In this document: in pieces, positions 1-5,634 of the stretch
How the letters are laid out: each line of letters starts with the position of its first letter
Position numbering within the stretch: position 1 is the first letter of the stretch
Assembly (NCBI GenBank): GCA_031289285.1
Contig: JAITPT010000130.1
Coordinates: 1-5,634, forward strand
DNA length: 5,634 nt
Source: Puniceicoccales bacterium
GTDB lineage: Bacteria; Verrucomicrobiota; Verrucomicrobiia; Opitutales; UBA953
Direction of reading: 5' to 3'
Translations under genes and position numbers: made by a program
The notes under the pieces: model-generated
Database searches by the model: none
What the model saw: the letters and a program-made list of their open reading frames with translations, nothing else
Told to the model about the DNA's origin: nothing

Positions 1-6
1 GTGAAA

Positions 7-54
7 GCGGTGTCGGCGGGTGCTACGTTATCACTTCGCACCCTCTGCCACCGC
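7..54 (-). terminator. Long imperfect hairpin downstream of the operon, candidate terminator
   Basis: Positions 7-23 and 38-54 form an inverted repeat with equal 17-base arms around a 14-base loop. The outer six bases (GCGGTG with CACCGC) and inner six (GGGTGC with GCACCC) pair perfectly. The middle five give two Watson-Crick pairs and one G-T wobble between two mismatches, so 14 of 17 positions pair normally. Read on the minus strand, the stem lies about 130 bases after the stop codon of the secreted-protein gene, is preceded by a run of eight T (67-60) and is followed only by TTTCAC. The stem is strong but the U tract after it is short, so it may be an imperfect intrinsic terminator, an RNA 3' end stabiliser, or part of a dispersed repeat. 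What lies beyond position 1 is unknown. Confidence 0.4.
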
Positions 55-60
55 ACTCCA

Positions 61-128
61 AAAAAAAGGCAACGACCCTCAGAGATACTGGTCATGAAAA
101 AACGGCAGCGACCGCGGGAGATGCTGGT
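61..128. repeat. Imperfect tandem repeat with 36-base period, two copies
   Basis: Copy 1 (61-92) and copy 2 (97-128) align without gaps over 32 bases at a 36-base offset, with 25 identities by hand count. Each copy has an A-run, then GGCARCGACC, a variable middle of four bases, and GAGATRCTGGT. On the minus strand each copy therefore ends in a T-run (102-97 and 67-60) after a short GG...CC pairing of about three base pairs, which looks like a pair of very weak terminators but could be coincidence. The period is a multiple of three, so a plus-strand reading frame shows a repeated KKRQRP peptide; I do not think this is a gene. Confidence 0.65.
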
Positions 129-134
129 ATTATC

Positions 135-167
135 TCTGCGCTATCTGCGCTATCTGCGGTTTTTTTC
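135..167. repeat. 9-base tandem repeat TCTGCGCTA ending in GGTTTTTTTC
   Basis: The unit TCTGCGCTA occurs at 135-143 and 144-152, followed by a partial copy TCTGCG at 153-158, then G, seven T (160-166) and C. It starts 19 bases after the stop codon of the secreted-protein gene in the direction of minus-strand transcription. From memory, strings such as TCTGCG-N-ATCTGCGG are common in intergenic DNA of Verrucomicrobiota and Planctomycetota, so this may be one copy of a dispersed element. It shares the exact ending GGTTTTTTTC with the unrelated-looking repeat at 5518-5545. Confidence 0.65.
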
Positions 168-185
168 TTTATTTGCGGGTGGTAT

Positions 186-1163
186 TTAGCGGCGGCGCGG
201 GGTGGTGGTGCCAGCGGGGCGAGCGGTGCCGGAACGGCGGGTGGGGGCAGATTCTTCGCGAATGGGTTCAGCCATCATGGCCTTTAAGGCGAGACGTGAG
301 GGGGTGGAAGGGTCCTGCTGAAAAATAAATAACTTAGAACGCCCCGCCGCATAAAAATAACGTGTGCTGTAACCTATTTGCCAAGCATCCTTGCCGTCAC
401 TTCCACGCACTAATAGATAAGTCTTGCCGTCGTAGTGGAGATTTTTGTCCCCCATCATTTTGATAAAACTTTTACCCGGACGGACATAACCCTCTTTTTG
501 GCCGTCAATGAGTAGATTTGTTGAGTTGGCTTCGACGAAGCGCAACGCCATCGGGTAGGGTGTTAAATTGATGAATTGCCACTTATTGTTTCCTGCGACA
601 GAAAGGATGTCGGGCACAATCAGTGTTTTGTAAGTTCCGGGGGCAGCGGGATTTTTGCTGACTACGATTAGGTAGTCGCCCGTGAGCGCAGGCGGGGAGA
701 TAGAGGCAATAAGTGTCGCTGGGGCACCCGCATCTTTGGGTTGGCGGAAGATGTGCATGGGCATAGGGCCGATATAACGTTTGGGCGCAGGCTTGAAAGC
801 ACCGGGGATGAGGAGCGGTTCACTGCTTTTCTCGGAGCCGTAGCGGGCGTCGGGGATGTCGTCCTCAAAGGAAATAATAGAGAAGCGGATGTTTAGCATC
901 GGCGGGGGCTTGCCACTCTGGGCTGCGGCGCGTGGCGCGGCGAGGGCGAGGAGAAAGCCTGCGCAGAGGGCGAGTAGCGCGAAGGCGCGGAATGCAGACC
1001 GGCGGCGGGTGAGCGCGAGAGCAGGTGGCGCGGCGACAGCGGGGCAGGGAGGCGGAAGCCCCCTTTGTGTTTCCCGCTGCGCGGTCGGCGTATTTCGTGC
1101 GACGGCGCACTCTCGGTGGGTTTGCGCAGTCTCGTTGTGGTTGGCAATTTTGGTGTGTTGCAT
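186..1163 (-). CDS. Secreted protein of unknown function, companion of the pilin-like protein
   Basis: A 325-residue protein with no catalytic motif that I can see. Residues 1-52 are an unusual basic, Ala/Thr/Pro/Arg-rich extension. RRR at 53-55 is followed by a hydrophobic core (about 58-77) and an AAA-Q signal peptidase I-like site at 79-82, so the mature protein should be periplasmic or exported. The mature part (about 88-295) looks rich in beta strands. Its layout, an early acidic FEDDIPDARY, then YIGPMPMHIF (130-139), IASISPP (152-158), WQFINLTPYPMALRF (195-209), a VRPGKS turn (227-232) and WQIGYSTRYF (261-270), matches a secreted family that I recall beside large pilin-like genes in Verrucomicrobiota. 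The last 30 residues are a basic Arg/Thr/Pro tail. The start at 1163 is the only ATG before the signal peptide, and I found no GTG there; no Shine-Dalgarno precedes it. The 20-base gap after the upstream gene implies co-transcription. The reading frame is secure and the function is unknown. Confidence 0.88.
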   Translation of the reverse strand: MQHTKIANHNETAQTHRECAVARNTPTAQRETQRGLPPPCPAVAAPPALALTRRRSAFRAFALLALCAGFLLALAAPRAAAQSGKPPPMLNIRFSIISFEDDIPDARYGSEKSSEPLLIPGAFKPAPKRYIGPMPMHIFRQPKDAGAPATLIASISPPALTGDYLIVVSKNPAAPGTYKTLIVPDILSVAGNNKWQFINLTPYPMALRFVEANSTNLLIDGQKEGYVRPGKSFIKMMGDKNLHYDGKTYLLVRGSDGKDAWQIGYSTRYFYAAGRSKLFIFQQDPSTPSRLALKAMMAEPIREESAPTRRSGTARPAGTTTPRRR

Positions 1164-1183
1164 GGTGTTTTCTATAATGTGGG

Positions 1184-4100
1184 TTAAAGGTCGCTTTCGT
1201 TGAGCCAGCGGATGGAGACGATGCGGAAACGCCGTCCCAAGTATTTGTTAATAACGCTGAGTGCGTTTTTCTCTTTTCCGGTTGTGTTGATGTTCCCGAA
1301 GTTCATGTCGTCGTGCGGGTTGGTTTCGGGAGCGTCGGTTGGGTCAACATATTCGGGGGTGCGCTGGACGACAAGTTCGCACCACGCTCTTCCTGCGAGA
1401 TTGTTGCCGCCTTCGCCGACGGTGTCTCCGTAGGCGCGGATGGTGAACGTATCGCTTCTGGCGGAGAGCCGTGCGCCGACGCTTTGGAAGATGTCGCCTT
1501 GCACAAGATTTCCGACGGAGGCGCCGGAGACGGCGAGTTTTGCATTTTCCATGTTTGACACGACATTGGGGAAGGGGAAAGAGCCTTGGTCGGTTTGCAG
1601 CAATTTGTTTCGGTCAATGTCAACGGTGTCTTGTTCCATGCCGACATTGATTTCGGCTTTCAAGATTTTGTCGGCGTAGAAAATTGCTGCTTGGATGACT
1701 CCGAATTTGTGGAAGTCGGTTGGGGAGGAGGTTGGGCGATTTTCTTCGTTGTCTGCGAAGACGGCGTGGTTGACAAACTCTGCGATCGAGAGGAAGGGGC
1801 GTCGTAGCGGATTGCTGCTTGGCACGTCGGCGTGCGTGTATTTAACGCCGTGAATGGAAGTGCTGACGCGTTGGCGTGATTTATAGACGACGGCTTGTGC
1901 GAGTAGCTTGATTTGTTTGTCTGTCAGGCCTTTTGCGCCGCGCCATGCGGCATGGTCGCGAAGCTGACTGTTTCTCGATATTGAGCTGCCACCTTGGTCG
2001 TTTTTCTGAATGGGGAGGAGTCGCGGGAGAATGGTGATGTTGTCGTCTGCGGAGCCTCTTCCGCCGTCGTTTCCGGCGGTGTTTCCGTTGTCGGATTTTG
2101 CGACTTGTCCGTTTCTGTTGCTTGCGAGCAAAGCGGTCCATGCGCGTTCGTCGAGTGCGTTGATGTTGAACGCGCCGTTTTGGTATAGGTATGCGGCAGA
2201 CCTGCGGTAGCTGTCTTTGTCGTCTATTAGTCTTTGGAGAGTGGCTCTTTCTATGGTTGGATTGAGAATGAACTGTGGATTTGGCAGAGGGATATAGCTT
2301 TGGGGGTCGGTGGAAATGAAGCTGCTCCAGACATCTTTTTGGGAGCGGACTTCTCTTGGCACATCTCTGCCTCGCGGGTCGGTCACGGGTGCGATAGAGG
2401 AGTAGAAAAATCTATCCCAGAGCGCGTTGTTTAGTAGCCAAGTGTGGTCGTAATTTGTCCAGTGAGCGCTACCTTGTGAGTGATAAACATAGCCTTCGCC
2501 GACGAAGGGTGTTGGGAATGAGTTTCCGACGGAGTAGAGTGGTTGGTGGTCTGCGACGGAGATGTTGGCGGTCTGAAACTCGCCGAGTGAAATCATAGGA
2601 GTGCGCGGCACGTATGCGGTTACGAAACTTCTTTGTCCGTCGGTGAATATGCTGTTTCCGCCGTAGGCTGCGTAGCCGTCTTGTGCCATCATTTCTTCGT
2701 AAGCGAAGCAGGGTCGGACGCGGAAGTGCCAGCTTACGGAGGAAGAGCCGAAGCCGAGTTTTTTATCTGCGGGGCCAGTCCAGCGTCCTTGTCCGTCGGG
2801 GCGTTGGGTGGCGGTGAGTGGGTTGGACATTAGGTAGAGCGGGAAGGCGTTTTTTCCGCCGCCGTATTGGTAGCCGGGTTTCCAATCGGCGGGTTTTTCT
2901 AAGAACTCTAAAATTGCGAGAGGGAGGGCACCTCCGCCTTCGCTTGGCAAGGTGCTGACGCTCAATTGGCGGCTGAATGGGAATGCGCGGTCTGGCGAGG
3001 CGATAGCTGGGTTAAATTGTATCATAAACGGTTCGGAGTGTTCGGCGCATTCGCTGAAAGTGCCGTAAGAGTCTTTGTGCCAATACGCGCCGTTATCGCC
3101 CGGCCAGCTTTTGATGTGGAAGCGGATGAAGGTGCCGGAGTCGTAAGATGAACCAGAGGGATTATAGCCGACGTTCACGGTGAGTGCTTCTCCTTCGTCA
3201 ACCTCCAATGGGGCGAAGCCGCCGCCGGTGTTGACAATTTTTGGGATAAAGAAACCGCCTTGGTTATTGAATCCGAGTTCGCCGACGATTGCGTGGGCGC
3301 CGCTGACGTCCACCATTTTTTCTCCTGCTGCCGAGAAGATATAAGTTTCTCCGGGAGGGATAACGACGTATGGGGCGAGTATGACGAATGTTTCACTTTC
3401 GTTCCAGTTTGTCATGTTTGCTCTGAGTATTTCTTGGAATGCGTAAGGGCCGTAGGAGGTTTGTCCGGTGGTGAAGGTGAAGGTTGGGGATGCGTATCTG
3501 CGCAGTCCGAACTTCATGCCGACTTCTTGTGTTCCTTTGGGGTTGTAGGTGCCATTGATGGGGATGTCTCCGCAGATGCTAATGGGCACGTTGTAGGGGT
3601 TGCGCACGGCGACACAAGGAGTGACGGTTAGGTGGACGCGGGTTTTTCCTTCTGCTGCGCCGGTGGCTTCGCGTTTTAGTCCGAAGGCGAGGACGTAGCG
3701 TGTCATGTATGCGGAGACGGCGATTTTAATCGGGCGAGGGACAGGGCGGAGACCGCCGTTGGTTACGGCGATGTCGTCGGCAAATGGGTCGCCGCCGGAG
3801 TTTTGTGAGTTGAAGATGTGTGAAATTGCTTCGTGAGTTCCGTTACTGGCTTTTTGGCCGTTGTGCTGCTTGATGCCGGGATAGAAAGTGCGTGCGCGGA
3901 GTGCGCCGCCGTAGAAGTTGTTGGCACCTGCTTTTGAGTCGTTGGGGATGCCTTTCCAGTCGTCGTCCATAGCTTTGTAGAGCCGGTAGTAGTTGCGCAT
4001 GAGTTCCCATGCTGGGCCGCGAATGCGTTTTTTTCCTTCTGCGTAGGCGGCGGGGTTGTTGGCCTTTGCCGACTGTTCGCCGGAGAGAGTGGTGCTGAAA

Positions 4101-5497
4101 ACGGGGCGCGACCAGACGCGGTCTCCGCCGACTGCTCCGCCGACTTCGCGGACGAGCAGCATCGGCTTGGTGTCTTTGCTGAACTGCATTTTTATGGGGT
4201 AGCCGAGGCCAGTGGGGGCGGCGTTGTTAGTGGAGAGGCTTCCTGGGCTGCTGATGCTGGATTCTTTGGATTCCATATCGAGTGTCGCCATTCCGTTGCT
4301 GCGCCCGTCGGAGGAGGGCAGGGCGGGAACGCCGCCACCGCCGCCGACTGGGTTGACGCCGAAGGGCGAGTCATACCAGTTCTCGATGGGCATTTCAAAA
4401 GCGAGGGAGAGGTCCCATTTGAGGCCGCCGAAGCGTGTGTCGGTCTGGAGGCCTTGGGAGTAGGCGGTGACGGCGTGTGCGTAGGAGTTGGCGACGTTGT
4501 AGCCTGTCTCGGTGGCGGCGGCGGTGGTGGTGATTTTTTCCAGCGAAGGGTGCGCGGCGTAGGAGGAGGTGTTGAGGACGTTGACGATGGAGAGGTCGTC
4601 GGATTGGAAGTTGTCCCAGTTGGGAATTAGTTCGGTAGCGAGGCGCGGCGGTGTGAGAGAGCGGGCGAAGCCGTAGGCGGAATAGACCTCTTGTTTTTTG
4701 TGATAGGTGTCGAGTTGGAGATTGACACGGGCTTTGACGCCTTCGTCGCCGACCCAGTAGGCGAGGTGGCCGACGGTGTTGCCGGCGGGGGAGAGGATGT
4801 CCACGCGAGAGACGGTGACCTTGGTGTCGAAGGGGTGGGCGCTATCGGCGTCGGCGTTTGCCGTGCCCGGGTCTTCGGTGGCAGGGAGGCTGGTGAAAAG
4901 GATGACGGACTCTTTGTCGTCCGATTTGATTTTTGTCCAAGGCACTTTGTAGTCGGACGGGTATTCGGTAAGCTCGGCGAGAGACTGAAGCTGGACGGGG
5001 CCGCTGACGAGCCACGCGGCGGGGCGCTCGTAGGAGGGGTCGTAGGTTTTGCCCTTGATGGAAGTGCGCGTATCCCAAACGCCCGTCCAATATGCGTTTC
5101 TATCTTTCCAAAGCGTGCGGACGTTTCGCTTGCTGGGGGTCGAGCTTTTTGCGCCGAGGGAGAGCGTGACGTTTGACTGGGCGGTGACGCGCTGGTCGGG
5201 GCCGGCTTCTTGTTGAAGCTGCGCGAGCGCGTGCTTTGCGCCAGCGAGGGCGTTGAAGCGGGCGCGTTGGCGGTCAACCGCGTTGGCGGAGAGGCGCATC
5301 TCGACGGTGAGCAGCGCGACGAGACAGAGGACGAGCATCAACATCAGGCTCATTATGATGAGCGAGAAAACGAGTGAGAACGCACGGCGCGGTGCGGCGG
5401 TGGCGCGGGGCGCGGCGTGTGCAGCGGGCGTGGCGGGCGTGGCGGTGTGGAGGGAAGATGTGCGGTGAGCAGGAGTGCGGAGGGAAGGTGTTTTCAT
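1184..5497 (-). CDS. Very large pilin-like membrane-anchored protein, Verru_Chthon cassette protein A-like
   Basis: A 1437-residue protein with one N-terminal membrane helix (about 40-64) and a large periplasmic or surface region. The junction RRAFSL (37-42) resembles a prepilin cleavage site, but the usual Gly at -1 is Ala39 and Glu at +5 is absent (Phe44). The helix is followed by the landmarks of a big verrucomicrobial family: ALAQLQQEAGPDQRVTA (90-106), WTGVW (137-141), AWLVSG (161-166), YWVGDEGVKARVNL (247-260), GGLKWDLSLAFE (357-368), GPAWELMRNYYRLYK (494-508), NPYNVPI (633-639), ALWDRFFYS (1025-1033), GAFNINALDERAW (1108-1120), FLSIAEFVN (1235-1243), ARSDTFTIRAYGD (1346-1358), AWCELVVQR (1371-1379) and LGRRFRIVSIRWL (1420-1432). 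Low-complexity linkers lie near 384-432 and 1128-1152. The closest named family I recall is Verru_Chthon cassette protein A; the name is less sure than the kinship. Cassette partners B, C and D are not in the window. The start at 5497 is the only ATG before the helix and lacks a Shine-Dalgarno. It probably heads an operon with the secreted-protein gene 20 bases downstream. Confidence 0.9.
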   Translation of the reverse strand: MKTPSLRTPAHRTSSLHTATPATPAAHAAPRATAAPRRAFSLVFSLIIMSLMLMLVLCLVALLTVEMRLSANAVDRQRARFNALAGAKHALAQLQQEAGPDQRVTAQSNVTLSLGAKSSTPSKRNVRTLWKDRNAYWTGVWDTRTSIKGKTYDPSYERPAAWLVSGPVQLQSLAELTEYPSDYKVPWTKIKSDDKESVILFTSLPATEDPGTANADADSAHPFDTKVTVSRVDILSPAGNTVGHLAYWVGDEGVKARVNLQLDTYHKKQEVYSAYGFARSLTPPRLATELIPNWDNFQSDDLSIVNVLNTSSYAAHPSLEKITTTAAATETGYNVANSYAHAVTAYSQGLQTDTRFGGLKWDLSLAFEMPIENWYDSPFGVNPVGGGGGVPALPSSDGRSNGMATLDMESKESSISSPGSLSTNNAAPTGLGYPIKMQFSKDTKPMLLVREVGGAVGGDRVWSRPVFSTTLSGEQSAKANNPAAYAEGKKRIRGPAWELMRNYYRLYKAMDDDWKGIPNDSKAGANNFYGGALRARTFYPGIKQHNGQKASNGTHEAISHIFNSQNSGGDPFADDIAVTNGGLRPVPRPIKIAVSAYMTRYVLAFGLKREATGAAEGKTRVHLTVTPCVAVRNPYNVPISICGDIPINGTYNPKGTQEVGMKFGLRRYASPTFTFTTGQTSYGPYAFQEILRANMTNWNESETFVILAPYVVIPPGETYIFSAAGEKMVDVSGAHAIVGELGFNNQGGFFIPKIVNTGGGFAPLEVDEGEALTVNVGYNPSGSSYDSGTFIRFHIKSWPGDNGAYWHKDSYGTFSECAEHSEPFMIQFNPAIASPDRAFPFSRQLSVSTLPSEGGGALPLAILEFLEKPADWKPGYQYGGGKNAFPLYLMSNPLTATQRPDGQGRWTGPADKKLGFGSSSVSWHFRVRPCFAYEEMMAQDGYAAYGGNSIFTDGQRSFVTAYVPRTPMISLGEFQTANISVADHQPLYSVGNSFPTPFVGEGYVYHSQGSAHWTNYDHTWLLNNALWDRFFYSSIAPVTDPRGRDVPREVRSQKDVWSSFISTDPQSYIPLPNPQFILNPTIERATLQRLIDDKDSYRRSAAYLYQNGAFNINALDERAWTALLASNRNGQVAKSDNGNTAGNDGGRGSADDNITILPRLLPIQKNDQGGSSISRNSQLRDHAAWRGAKGLTDKQIKLLAQAVVYKSRQRVSTSIHGVKYTHADVPSSNPLRRPFLSIAEFVNHAVFADNEENRPTSSPTDFHKFGVIQAAIFYADKILKAEINVGMEQDTVDIDRNKLLQTDQGSFPFPNVVSNMENAKLAVSGASVGNLVQGDIFQSVGARLSARSDTFTIRAYGDTVGEGGNNLAGRAWCELVVQRTPEYVDPTDAPETNPHDDMNFGNINTTGKEKNALSVINKYLGRRFRIVSIRWLNESDL
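5426..5443. repeat. Exact 9-base tandem duplication inside the leader of the large gene
   Basis: GGGCGTGGC is present twice in direct succession (5426-5434 and 5435-5443). On the coding strand it gives two ATP-like codon triplets within the N-terminal stretch TATPATPAAH of the pilin-like protein, so a change in copy number would keep the reading frame and only lengthen or shorten the extension by three residues. Confidence 0.75.
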
Positions 5498-5517
5498 GAC
5501 GATAGAGAGAAGACTAA

Positions 5518-5545
5518 GGTGGTTGGTGGCTTGGTGGTTTTTTTC
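5518..5545. repeat. GGTGG short repeat ending in GGTTTTTTTC
   Basis: GGTGG appears three times (5518-5522, 5525-5529, 5533-5537), the last two within TTGGTGG units at 5523-5529 and 5531-5537 spaced by one C, followed by seven T (5538-5544) and C. On the minus strand it becomes a CCACC-rich stretch of the leader 21-40 bases ahead of the pilin-like start codon. From memory, CTTGGTGGTT-type strings are frequent in intergenic DNA of Verrucomicrobiota and Planctomycetota, so this may be a copy of a dispersed repeat. Confidence 0.6.
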
Positions 5546-5566
5546 AACAGGCGAGGGTGCGCAGCA

Positions 5567-5619
5567 GGGGGGCGGGTGGGCAAGAAAAAAATGAGAGGGA
5601 AGGGGGGGGGGGAGGGTGG
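5567..5619 (+). other. Polypurine, G-rich tract with an 11-G homopolymer and G-quadruplex potential
   Basis: The plus strand carries G6-C-G3-T-G3 at 5567-5580, then an almost pure purine stretch from 5582 to 5619 broken only by T at 5592 and 5617. It contains GGG (5597-5599), eleven consecutive G (5602-5612) and GGG (5614-5616). The second block fits the canonical rule of four or more G-triplets with loops of one to two bases, because eleven G can be read as three triplets split by single G. The tract lies about 70 to 122 bases upstream of the pilin-like start codon, with the G-rich strand being the template for that gene. Confidence 0.6.
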
Positions 5620-5634
5620 CATTCGGAACGGAGG

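Larger units (their letters stand above)
5498..5634 (-). promoter_or_regulatory. Leader region upstream of the pilin-like gene, no clear promoter
   Basis: This stretch is the 5' side of the operon. On the minus strand it begins C-rich, has a T-run (5590-5584), then TTGAAAAAAAC (5547-5537), a CCACC-rich repeat, and a pyrimidine-rich CTTCTCTCTATCGTC directly before the ATG. TTGAAA (5547-5542) could act as a -35 box, but no -10 hexamer stands at 16-18 bases. No purine-rich ribosome binding site precedes the start. The frame of the pilin-like gene stays free of stops for some distance upstream of 5497, but I found no in-frame ATG there. Whether transcription starts here or further upstream cannot be decided. 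Confidence 0.3.

Noticed and set aside
1..189. Plus-strand open frame of 62 codons with a repeated KKRQRP peptide
   Set aside because: It is made of the hairpin, the 36-base repeat and the 9-base repeat, has no visible ribosome binding site in the window, and its stop overlaps the end of the minus-strand gene. It looks like repeats read in frame rather than a gene, though an upstream extension cannot be excluded.
921..1010. Twin-arginine signal in the secreted protein (RRR before the hydrophobic core)
   Set aside because: The residues after the arginines (SAF) do not give the RRxFLK pattern, and the hydrophobic core and AAA-Q site fit general Sec export well.
1169..1175. TTATAGA-like string on the minus strand between the two genes as a -10 box
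   Set aside because: No fitting -35 box lies upstream, and the very short gap favours read-through from the first gene.
856..1203. Plus-strand open frame of 115 codons opposite the start of the secreted protein
   Set aside because: It runs antisense to the signal peptide region; its Ala/Arg-rich stretch and apparent hydrophobic end follow from the GC-rich leader and the complement of the intergenic gap.
3260..3631. Plus-strand open frame of 123 codons with many Cys residues
   Set aside because: Cysteines are scattered without a CxxC-type pattern and the frame is antisense to the conserved NPYNV region of the large gene.
4691..5176. Plus-strand open frame of 161 codons opposite the pilin-like gene
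   Set aside because: It is antisense to well-conserved motifs of the large gene, including WTGVW, AWLVSG and the GDEGVKARVNL block, and its Val/Gly/Ala-rich product is typical of the complement of GC-rich coding sequence.
4627..5277. Minus-strand open frame of 216 codons in another frame of the pilin-like gene
   Set aside because: The product is Ser/Pro/Thr/Arg-rich with no recognisable motif, and the overlapping main frame carries the family signature.
5542..5547. TTGAAA on the minus strand as a sigma70 -35 box for the operon
   Set aside because: No acceptable -10 hexamer stands 16-18 bases downstream; that position is the CCACC-rich repeat.
5630..5634. GGAGG at the right edge on the plus strand as a Shine-Dalgarno for a divergent gene
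   Set aside because: The start codon would be outside the window, and the region is generally G-rich, so the string carries little weight.

Overview
The window most likely comes from a member of the Verrucomicrobiota, perhaps near the Opitutales. The placement rests on protein content: the large gene carries a string of motifs that I know from very large pilin-like envelope proteins of this phylum, and its small neighbour has the layout of a secreted protein often seen beside them. The taxon below phylum is a guess.

Layout. Nearly the whole window is two co-directional genes on the minus strand. Reading in the direction of transcription: 5634-5498 is a G/C-skewed leader with an 11-base homopolymer and a GGTGG-type short repeat; 5497-1184 encodes a 1437-residue membrane-anchored pilin-like protein (Verru_Chthon cassette protein A-like); only 20 bases later, 1163-186 encodes a 325-residue secreted protein; 185-1 is a repeat-rich intergenic stretch with a 36-base imperfect tandem repeat, a 9-base tandem repeat and a long hairpin that could end transcription.

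How the genes may work together. Both products appear to cross or sit in the inner membrane and to work in the periplasm or on the cell surface: the first by a single N-terminal hydrophobic helix with a prepilin-like RRAF junction, the second by a cleavable signal peptide with an AAA-Q site. The tight spacing suggests one transcript, so they may form one envelope-associated assembly. The real function of this family is unknown to me, and no catalytic motif is visible in either protein.

Points that stand out: both proteins have unusually long, basic, Ala/Thr/Pro/Arg-rich N-terminal extensions ahead of their hydrophobic segment; neither start has a Shine-Dalgarno sequence; and the gene pair is bracketed by two different short tandem repeats that end in the identical string GGTTTTTTTC in the same orientation. 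No RNA gene, insertion sequence, CRISPR array or phage gene was found.
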